From positions 41,658,436 to 41,722,435 of the forward strand of contig NC_065879.2 in the NCBI RefSeq assembly GCF_932274485.2: a stretch of 64,000 bases of DNA. Direction: 5' to 3'. Below the pieces are notes generated by a model. The model was not told the DNA's origin and made no database searches. It was given only the letters and a program-made list of their open reading frames with translations. Position numbers and translations under genes: made by a program. The DNA comes from Patella vulgata (Eukaryota > Mollusca > Gastropoda > Patellidae). This document shows, piece after piece, positions 11,301 through 23,300 of the stretch; the first letter of the stretch is position 1, and the number at the start of each line of letters is the position of its first letter.

Positions 11301-14300
11301 CATCCTAATTTTAAAAAATCTTCCGGGAGAGGCACCAAGATCCCTGCTAAATGCGCGCCTGTAGCGCACGTGGCGTATGCCTTCGCCCGCCGTACTCTGT
11401 CAGCGTCTCCCAAAACTTGAGTCCTATTTTCAGGCTGAGGATATTTCCCCTTGGTTCAAAAATGCCCAGGCTTTGATGTAACCCAGATCTGAGAATGATC
11501 TCTTCATGACCTCAGCAGCTTATGCTCAGAGCTGGCCACTTGAGAAATTATTCATCACATTTTCATCCTTGACCGGCAATTTAGTAGCCTACCTATATCC
11601 CTATATTGCGAGGACTTCTTTGATTAATCAGTCCATATCATCTGTGGTTTACTGTTTATATTTTTAAAGTTTAATAATAAATATTTTTAGCTTTTGTAAT
11701 ATAATCAGTCCGCCTGCACTCTAAGCCCTCATAACTACTTTTTACCGTATTCGTATTGATTATTCTCGCTCAAAAACGACAATTTATTCTCGGTATGTTC
11801 ATCTCAGCAGAATGCTCAGAAATGGTCTCAGATAGCGTTTTCAGGCATCCTGCTTTCAAAATTTTCTGGGGGGGGGGGGGACCCCCAGACCCCCTGCAGA
11901 ACGGTTCGCTCCGCCCGCCACCTCCGTTCCCCCCCTAAAATTTAATAAGATCAGGCGGCCATGTGCTTGATAACAATAAGAGGATACTTGTCGAAACATT
12001 GATGCTTATATAATAAAACCAGTGATTGTTTCCCATAAAATTTGTGTTCTGTCTCAAAGTCATTTAAAATACATGTATGTATTTTGGTGAAATTCCTGAA
12101 ATAATAGTAGGCTTGTTGAACATGTAACAATTGGGTTTAAACTGGGCTGCACAGGAGTATATTTTAAGGGGAGGCGCAGGAGTATGCATGCATTCTCCGT
12201 GCAGGAGTATGCATGCATTTTCCAACTCCATCCCAATTTACAATGTCTTTCCTAACAAATATGAAGTGGTATCAGATGTTCTAGAAAGAGTAAACAACAA
12301 AAATACAATTTATATAAAGATTGTTAAATTGCAAATATATGAAAGTAAATTTTAACTTTATTTTGGAACTGAAATAAGCAACTGTGAGACATGTATAGCA
12401 GAATGAAGACGATAGATATGTCAACAGTCAAGCTTACATTTAACACCTCTAGCAAGAGTAGGAGGAGTAATGGCAGTAAATACACTTGTTTTTCTACATC
12501 CTATATATAAGAACAGATGGTGCAGGTATAAATATTTCTTATCTAACAAGTCATAAATTCATTAATATGACATCTACACTGTCATCAACTCTACTCATTA
12601 ATCTCCAGTAAAAAATATACTGAAAAAGGTTCACTACAGATTTTTGTTAAATAAGTAAGTTACTCATTAATCTCCAGTTTGAAATACAATGAAACACTGC
12701 ATCTTAGTTACTATTAATACTACTTATAAGCCAACAGTGAGGCTGATGTCCACCCCGAAATCCCGAAATAAATAGATGACACATATTAATCAATTGCACA
12801 TTTATCTTTTTCAAAATCAAACTGATTATCAACTATAGACTAAGTTTCACAACTCTCTATCAGATAGAATTAAAGTCAAAGATATTGCTTAGCTCTGCTT
12901 AGCTTTAGCGGGAAATGTTAATTATTGAACTCCGTCAAGACATTGACCTAATGAACATTAACATCAAGTTTAAACAACATTCTACCTCAATTAAAGGAGC
13001 TAAATCGCTAATATTTGGGACCTAGAAATTGACAAAAATGGGTCGCAACGCATATAAAAATGTAATATGAATGATAAACAGATTTACATTCAATCGTTTC
13101 TATTTTTACTGTAATTTCTAATCAGTTATGCTCGGCAAAATATGCCAGAAGTCTCATGTGAATGGCAATCTTTAGCGTCTGGTTTTTCCAGTTTACACTG
13201 ATGGTATTTATTGTGCATGCTCTCCAGATAAGAATATAGCGTCACCATTTGACATGACTTGTCGAATATGTCTAGCCCTGTTCTTTGAGTCCCTTGTTCC
13301 AAATGGCGCTGAAACGCATTATGGTACACGATTCGTGTACCAATGGTAAAATGTTTATTTTGTCTTGAATATTGGATATCAGGAGCCCATCTTTTCCCTG
13401 TAAGATCACAAGACCAATGTTGATTTGAATTGACAAATAATTTTTGTTTTTAATGTCAAAGATTTCTGATGATACTGAGTTAGAGACTTAGCTACTTTAA
13501 AAGCAGAGTTGTTATGGTCCAAAGTCTTGACCAATCAAATTGCTTATCGCTCCTTAGCTGAAGCAGAAAATTCTCATCAAACTTAGTCAAGGTAATGATA
13601 TAATGAATCTATACTCAGAGTTTCATAGCTCTCACTTATTATAACCAAAGTTATCGGACCCAAAAACATCAACCAATAAAATTGCTTATCTCTGCTTACC
13701 GTAAGTAGACAATGTTCATCATCGAACTCCATCAAGGCATTCACTTAATGAGAGGCTACACTAAGTTTGAACATTCTACCTCAATTAGAAGGAGAGTTAT
13801 TGTGTTTCAAAGTCTTGACCAATCAAACTGCTTATCGCTCTGCTTACCTTGAGTAGAAAATGTCCATTATCGAACTTAGTCAAGGTATTGATGTAATGAA
13901 ACTATACACCAAGTTATTGTGTCCCATAGCATCAACCAATCAAATTGCTTATTTCTGCTTACGCTAAGCAGAAAATGCTAATCTTCGAACTCCATCAAGG
14001 CATTGACCTAATAAACACCTACACCAAGTTTGAACATTCTAGCTCAATTAGAGGGAGAGTCATTGGGTCCCAAAAAGTGTCTATGTCTATGAGTCATTCA
14101 ATGATTGTACTTGTTGGTGGCACAAGTTTGTTTCAACCCAATTGATCTATCCTTTTCAGGTTTAGAACTTTTCATCTAGCGCTCATACCACCAATTTTCC
14201 CAAAAGTTGATGAAATGTGCATGTCCTGACTGAAGCCAGTAACTTTTAACAGATCTATTCAGACAGATATCACCAACTTAAGCCATCTTGGAAAATAAAC

Positions 14301-17300
14301 CCCTTCACCTAGACAACTGTTTTTTTAAACTTGTTTCCTTTCCATACCTTTCCATTAATACAACAAAATAAATCTAACTTAATAATTGTCAGCATTTTTT
14401 TAACCAGCATAACTTAAAGGACAATATTGGTGTCAGTCATTATCACATACATGTATGTGAAATAAATTGGTTAATCTGCTCACTAATAATTCCTTCGAAG
14501 GCCAAAAGTTGTTATGTGAGGCTGTGAGAGGATATCTGATAATTCAAAAAAGTAGTCGAAGGTCACCAAATAAGGAAAGATAGGTTGCCAGGCAACGAAA
14601 CATACGCCCAAGCAGTCAACAAGAGTTGTCGCATATTTTTACTTTTTTCGGTAATGAAACATTTATAACACATTAAAATCTGATTAAGAGTAACAACTCA
14701 TTAAGTAATTATCAGAAAACCATTACAATTTGGTTTTTTTAAAGTTCTGCCCCATGCTAACGTTTAGTATACGAAACTTTAACATCATAGATTTAGCTGT
14801 TCAAGTCATAAAAATTCATTGAAAATAAATATACTTGTTCGTCTCAAGACCTTAAACTCTGTGTATCAATCTGAAGTCAATCGTATGATAACTTTAGCCT
14901 CTAGAGCGTCAAAAGATTTTTCAAAGTGATCAAGTGCCATAACTTTGGCAGTAATTATTGGAAATCGTTGAAAATCAATATGCTTCTTCGCCGCATGACC
15001 TCAAACACTGTGTATAAATTTAAAGTCACTCGGATATATTAACGTTAGCCTCTAGAGCATTTACAAGATTTTTTGAAGTGATCAAGGGCCATAACTCTGG
15101 CAATAATTATCGAAAATCGCTGAAAATCAATATGATTCTTCGTCTTATGACCTCACACAATGTGTATAAATTTAAAGTCAATTGGATATTAACTTTGACC
15201 TCTAGAGCGTCCACAAGCAATTGTGGACGCCGGACCGCCGCACGGGGCGACAACAATATACGACCACATTTCAATGTGGGCGTATAAAAATTGACAGTCA
15301 ATTATTTTTTTGAATTGTCAGATGTCCTCCTAGTCTCATATACCAACGTTTTGTCTTCGAAGGAATTATCAGTGAGCAGATATTTGCCCATGTATCTGTT
15401 AATCACTCATCACTTCAGTCAGTTATATAGAAGGATAACTCTTGTTTTCCTTTTGAGTTTGTCACTACGATTTTTTGAAATCATGATAACGCCTCTATCG
15501 TAGCAATGATCTATTTATTTGTTAAAATTATATTTGGAACGTGTTTAACCAGTTCTATATCATATATATGTGATAATGACTGACACCAATATTGTCCTTT
15601 AAGTGTCTAAAGAGCTTATTAGAAACAAGAATTGCAAAAGATACTACCTAATTTTATTACCTAAATACGGGAATATGCATAACATCATTCATGCAAAGAA
15701 TACAACCCCAATTAATTATAGAACACAATTCAGCATTGTGTACTGCACTATCCAAGTATGGCAATATAAATCAGTATAAACATTTAACAGAATGTACATG
15801 TACATCATTCAAAATTAACACCTTTTCAATTGGGAATACACACTGTAACAAGAAACCATAACTCAAAATATTCTATTAGCTAATTACTCAGCAAGTTATT
15901 CAGCAAATTATATCCCATGCTGTTCATTCACTACAGAGCAATAGTGATTCCTACACAAGAATGCAATTAATAACAAATATGATGATACAATTAATTAGTT
16001 ATTATAGCCTACCATAATAATATTTCTATTACATTACATTATTAAGCCATTATTAATTTTATACTATTTCAACCATTATCAAGTCATTAAACTGCCAGAT
16101 ACCTGTGTTCAACAATAAAACTTCCCAGAAATCTTCAGAAAAGAGAGTTAACGATACATTCCCGGGTACAAACTGGGTGATTTGATGATATATTTGGACT
16201 AAAAACATATTTTAATTACCGAGTCTTTTTGAACAGATATCGGCAACTCAAGTATCGGCAAAATCGCTGTGTATCGGTCGATACCGATTTCTCCTGATAT
16301 GCCACTTATTGGTCAATTACCGATATTCAAACAGATTATCGGACCATAACTAATTTTTAACTCAGAAACTGTTGTACGTCTAACTCTTCATAAAGTTTAT
16401 CAACATGTACATCAAGCGCTCAATCTCCGTGTGCAACCTTTGGCGTCACGCGTGCAGACACTCCTGATCGTTGGTCTGTCGATTAGGGAAACCCTTACAT
16501 TTTTGTCCTGTATGCGCTCCATGAGTGTTTTTATGGGAATCCAGTATTTTTCTAGTAAGACTGGATATTTCTACTTTCCATACACCAAAATTGCCATACT
16601 TTTATTGGAAAAAAACACCTGATAAATACTTTTCTGGGAACCTAGCTATCTTTAACAAATAACTATGCATTAATTTAAGGTTAAGATTAACTATCCTCAA
16701 TCTTTATTGTTTATTGCATAGACCTAAACAAGAATAAAGGTTACATGCAGAGTTTGAGAACATGCAGCTAAAAGTACTTTTATTCAAAATCATTTTGCTC
16801 CAAAAATTATTCAAATCGACAAATTTATAGCCGTTTTACACCATCATCTTACGTATCTTAGATAACATAACCAAAGTAGTAACAATCTAGCTTTAATCTA
16901 TCAAACACTTTGTGCTATTTAAAACTATTAAGAAATCAAACTAAACTTTGAGACACGCAAAAAAAATGCTGTTACTTAAAATTATATCTGAATAACAAAG
17001 ACAAGAAGACACAAAATTATAATTAATGGGATCTGTCAAAGAAGATCCATTAATCACTTTTTTCTGTCTGGATATAGAATATTATTATCAATTCTATATT
17101 GCATAAATCAACTATTTTGTTGAAATAAAACCTTTACTGCAAGTTATCACTAATTTCATGATGAATTGAATGGACAGATTAATTCTTCCAGGGAGCAAAA
17201 GTCCCCAAATTGTGAAGATGACCGCAAAAACATTGGCAATAGTTCAAAATCATTCAATAAAAAATAGGATTAAATGATGACTATGATGAAATGGTCTTTT

Positions 17301-20300
17301 CCATCTCAAAGATTTTGATTATGTCATTTGGGTTTTGTGATGATAGAAGTGTAGGTCACATTCGATCTTGCATCAATTTTAAAAGATAACATGGATCAAT
17401 AGAGAAACAAAGTTCACTTATTAGTCAATACAATAAGATCTTCAATTGCCTAATTTATGAATTCTATTTCACTAACTATAGCTATAAATGACTCATGGCA
17501 TTAATGTAACCTCGGGACTTTGGTAATTTCACATTATATCTTATTTACAAAATTGAATATAATCGAACAATGGACTAAATCGAAAAACCTTAGCATAAAG
17601 TCCATAAAGACAAACAGAATGGTACTCAGTCCAGACCTGGTTCTGTACCACAAAATTCTCAGTAATGTATGGGTTGAAACTGATAGTTAGGTCGTCTACT
17701 GAGAATTTTGTGATTAACGATTTTTCAACTTTTTCAAAGATTGAGGCCCTTTTTGGACCACTTATATTATTTCAATGCTTTTATTTTTGAATTCACACCA
17801 TAGAACACCGATAGGACTGTGAGTAAAAACAGTTAAAGAATAATCGTAGGTGTCGTTTTCAAGAAAGATAGGTTGCCAGGCAACGAAACATACGCCCACA
17901 GCAGCTAAATCGCCCGGGCAGTCAACAAGTGTTGTCGCATAATTTTACGTTTTTCGGTAATGAAACATTTATAATAGTTAATACACTAAAATCATTAAGT
18001 AATTATCAGAAAATCATTAGAATTTGTTTGGTTTTTATAAGTTCTGCCCCAGTCTAACATTTAGTATACGAAACATTTAATATCATGGATTTAGCTGTTC
18101 AAATTATCAAAATTCATTGAAAATCAATATACTTGTTCATCTCTAAACCTTAAACTCTGTGTATCAATCTGAAGTCAATCAGATGATAACTTTAGCCTCT
18201 AGAGCATCCACAAGATATTTTGAAGTGATCAAGGACTCAAAGTCGTAAAAATATACCTCCCGTAAAACGACTTTGCCAATTATCGAAAACACTCTTAATC
18301 CCCTCAGATGCCAGTGACGTCACAGTAATTGAATGCATATTCAGAATGTTTATTCCTTAATTACCTATATACAGCCGGCGTGTGTATTCTTTAACATCTG
18401 ACGGATTCCTTAATCCCCCTAATTAAATAAAACAATTGACTACTGAATAATTTGTTTTGTAATTCATTTTAATTTAAGATCCAATTTAGAATGCCTACAA
18501 CTTTTAAACTTTGAACTCTTAATTAATTTTTTACAATATGGAACTTATTGGACGAACACTTTTAATATGTAAATAATCTACGGGTCCAGCTATGTGGTTT
18601 TTACTGTGAGCACTTAGCTTTTCCACATAAAGTGTTGTGTCATTAATATCTATCATTAATTAATCAATCTGACTATAAAAGTTATATAGGCATGCGTCAT
18701 AAATTAATTTACACATCGGTGTTAGCAGTGAGTGTTAGTGGGATTAAGAATGTTGATTAGGTAATTATTTTTTTTTTTACGCCGGTCAGATCAAAGACAT
18801 CACTCTAGGTGGAACGTGTGCGTAATACCTCATGAACGAACTAATGGCAGAATTGTACACACACACATTAATTGTATAAAATAATTGCTCACCAAACGGC
18901 ACCATGCAATTTTCGCGCCAAAGTTTAACCTCATTTACTACACCTGTAGTACATGGAACCGTACATGGTAATAAGATTCCCAGTGTTGATTAGCTGAGAA
19001 ATGAGGGCGATCTATTGTACATGTTATGCATAGTCATCGGAAAATTCCATATTCACTGTAAATTTCAAATGGAGTTATGATAAAAGTTGTTCTTTATGTA
19101 TTGAAATGGTTATTATTATTATATATAGCTAATAAAGAATACATCGACAAATGACTGGCACCATTTGTATTTCTGTACTTAAGTTTGGGATATCAAGTAT
19201 TACGGGGTTATCAAAATTACCGGTAATTTCTTAAGTCGTCTTCATTTGACACGTGGCCTATTTAACCAAAGGCAGCTTAAATGTATCTATGGCATGATAC
19301 AGCATTTTAAATTCACTCTAAAATATTCCAATCACAAATGTCTAATCTATACCAATGAAAGACGATAATTCGGTGATTATGATTAGGCCAGTCACGTGGT
19401 AATTGGACTGTCAACAGATGCTTGTCAACTTGCTGTGTTTATTGATAGTGCTATATTGTGCAGACAGTGAGATATTGTATAGATAATGTATATATGTGTA
19501 TACGCAGTGTGAAACCCTAATAATCCAAACAAAAACAATAGTGTTTCACACAAGCTATGCAGTGTGAAACTCTAATAATCTTAACAAAAACAATAGTCTT
19601 TCATACAAGCAGGGGGTGAGGTGGGGTATTATAGCATGTGCGCGCTGTATCATAAGGTCTGTCACTTAGTCCTGGCGTGGTTTTGATTCCATGGCTGTAT
19701 GTGACAAGGAGGTAGGGTCACTTGTTCAACCTCGTAGGTTTTTCCCCGGGTTCTTCAGTTTCCTCCCACTGCTAAAGACCCCTACACGCAAGCGAATTAT
19801 TGAAATAAAATTGAACCACATCTTAGTCCCAAAATGATCTAGTTTGTGTCAAGGGGATGTTAAACCCCATCTCTCTCTTTCAAGTATGGTTATAAGTACT
19901 TGGTATTTTCTCATTTAAATGCCAGACAGAGGAGATTTCTTTTTTTTTATTGATAGATTAAAGATTAACACATTATCAACTGAGAAATACATAGAACCAT
20001 AGACCAAAAACAATGTGTGAGATAGATAGACCAATTAAAATTGTAATTCACTGACTCAAATCTTGCCAAAACATGCTGAAAATGTATACACATTATGCCA
20101 AACAACACTTAATATTTCAAACTTATCTATGTCAATCTCTGAGAAACTTTTTTTTATAACTTTTTCTAGCTAGGATTCCATCAAGAAGTTTATTCATTTT
20201 TCTTGTTTTGTGTGTAATATGAGGAGGCCATTTGTCTTCCTCGATCAGCTACATTTTGCCTGTCTATTAAGCAAACAAGTCAAGAAAAGAAGGTTGTTAT

Positions 20301-23300
20301 AAAAGAGTTAATGGTAAAATAACATTCTTCTTCTTCAGTATATTAGAGTACACACTCTGGGCTTTTCTATTACATACCCGCTTTCTATTACACCCTACCC
20401 TCTTTAGAACACCTTCGCTAAAAAAAATTCTTTATTTTCTTTCTTTCCTCCACATACATTGTTCATTAACTAAACTAATAGATCAAAACTAGATCTTAAA
20501 CAGAAAATCACGAAAAGCACAGTTCAAACAATCTCTTTTTCCTTCCTCTGGCAATATTCCTTATATATACCATTCTATCAGAAATATCAAGTAGTCGCAT
20601 TTAAAAAATGGTCAGTTAACAGATTTCAGACTGATTATTCATTTTATGGTTAAATTAGTTATGGATTCTTTCTTGTCAATTATATTTTGTAATAGCCTGT
20701 ATGTAGGCATTTGACCTGGGTTTCTGTACCATCTAAATGATTATAAAGATGCATTAGCGCTTAGGAGATCTTTGGTGTACAAAAGCAAAAATCTGATTTG
20801 ATGTGATTTCCTTTAGTCATACACATTGCAGCCTAATAATAACATGACACTTAAGTTATAAGCTGCTTTATAAAGAGTGGTCATCATTAAACAAGTTTAC
20901 CTTTGTTGCAAAGCGGGGAGAAAATAGAATTTAACAAGCCAACAGTGAGGCTGATGTCCCCGGCCGAAGTCCCGAAATAAATAGATGACACATTAATTAA
21001 TCGCAAATTTATTTTTTTCAAAAGTATCAAGCAATCAAACTGATTATCAGCTATACACTAAGTTTCATCACTCTCTATCAGATAGAATCAAAGTTATCTT
21101 GTCCCAAAGCATTGACAAATGAAATTGCTTAGCTCAGCATAGCTTAGCTTTAGCTCGAAATGTTAATCATTGAACTCAGTCAAGACATTCACCTAATGAA
21201 CATTCTACCTCAATTAAAAGCAGAGTTGTTACATTCCAAAGTCTTGACCAATCAAATTGCTTATCGCCTTAGCCTGAGCAGAAAATTCTCATCATCGAAC
21301 TTAGTCAAGGTAATGATATAAGGAATCTATACTCAGAGTTTCATCACTCTCACTTAATTATAACCAAATCATTAACCAATCAGATTGCTTAGCTCTGCTT
21401 ACAAGTTACAGTTAGCAGACAATGTTTATCATCGATCTAGATCATGGCGTTCACCTAATGAATGCCTACATTCTACCTCAATTAGAAAGAGAGTATAGAA
21501 CTAAAGTTATCATGTCCCAAAGCATCAACCAATCAAATTGCTTATCTCTGCTTACCCTAAGCAAAAAATTATCATCTTCGAACTCCATCAGGGCATTGAC
21601 CTAATAATAAACACCGACGCAAAGTGTGAACATTCTAGCTCAATTAGAATGAGAGTTATTGTTTTCAAAAGTCTTGACCAATCAAATTGATTATCGCTCT
21701 GCTTACCCTGAGCAGAAAATGCTCATTATCGAACTTAGTCAAGGTATTGATGCAATGAAACTATACACCAAGTTTCATCACTCTCACTTTATTAGAACTA
21801 AAGTTATCGTGTCCCAAAGCATCAAACAATAAAATTGCTTATGTCTGCTTACCCTAAGCAGAAAATGCTCATAATAAACACCTGCACCAAGTTTGAACAT
21901 TCTAGCTCAATTAGATGGAGAGTTATTGAGTTCCAAAGTCTCGACCAATCAAACTGCTTATCGCTCTGCTTACCCTGAGCAGAGAATGCTCATTATCGAA
22001 CTTAGTCAAGGTATTGATGTAATGAAACTATACACAAAGTTTTAGCACTCTCACTTAATTAGAACTAAAGTTATCGTGTCCCAAAGCATCAACCAATCAA
22101 ATTGCTTATCTCTGCTTAACTAAGCAGAAAATGCTCATCTTCGAACTCCATCAAGGCATTGACCTAATAAACACCTACACCAAGTTTGAACATTCTAGCT
22201 CAATTAGAAGGAGAGTTATTGTGTCCCAAAAAGTGTGACGGACCGACAGACGGACAAACTCCTTTTAATAGTCCCCTGCTTTTTTCGAAAGGCGGGGGAC
22301 AAAAAAAAGCTTGCTACATGTTTGTGCGAAAACGCTTTTTTTTCTGAGTTGGATTATTTAGGCTGTCTAAAGTGACTTGATCAAAATTGGCCATTTCTGC
22401 AAGCTTACAGCCTGTTCATTTCTTCACTTTTTGTGGAAATTTGCAGTCTAAAATTAAATATACTCTTCAAAAAAAGTAGGGAATATTCAGAAACAATACA
22501 AAACTGTGGAAATGCGCTGCTGTTATTATTAGAGGTAACCAGTGTATGTTAATAACAGGTCAATTGCCTACATATGAACATAAACAGCTCATATGGGCGG
22601 CTTATCTGACAGCCCCATTTCACTCACAAAGTGATACACGTCAAAAGTGAAAATGGACGTTTTTGATTTTTGTCTTAATAATGAGTAATTGCTCCCCCAA
22701 TCCTCAGACATTCAGCAATTCGTTGTGGCATGCTCCTAATCAACCGTCCAATCATGATTTGGGGCAATCTGACCCACTCCTCTTGCAGTGCCACGGCCGA
22801 TTCTTCCAGTGTTGTCGGTTGACGTTGATATCGACAAAAACCTCTCCAGATCATGTCCCAGACATGCTCTATAGTATAGGGGAAAAGTCAGGACTCGTGG
22901 CTGGCCAAGACATATGGACAATATAGTGACGCTGGAGGTAGTCATTCACGACACGAGCGCAGTGGGCACGGGCATTATCATCTTGAAAGATGAAATGTCG
23001 ACCTGCACGTTGAGCAAAGGGCAGAACTATCGGTGCCAGGACGTGGTCACGGTAGTACACACCAGTGACCCTTCCTTGAACAAATATGCACGTCTGTTCT
23101 GCCAGTCACCATAACAGACCCACGCCCTAATATGTCATGCTGTCTGACGTTAACGTTAACATGACTCTCATTTACACGCCTCCAAACGCGAGCAGGCCTA
23201 TCAGTGAAATCCAGAGTAAATCTGGACTCATCCGAGAACATTACACGCGCCCATTGACGGTTACCCCAATTTCTACGCTGCCTACACCATTGACGTCTGT

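Noticed and set aside
12729-14080. CRISPR-like regularly spaced repeats
   Set aside because: Units are ~150-bp tandem copies without constant short repeats and unique spacers, in an animal genome.
15291-15503. 70-codon plus frame
   Set aside because: Lies over the inner arm of the TTAA family 4 element; no protein similarity.
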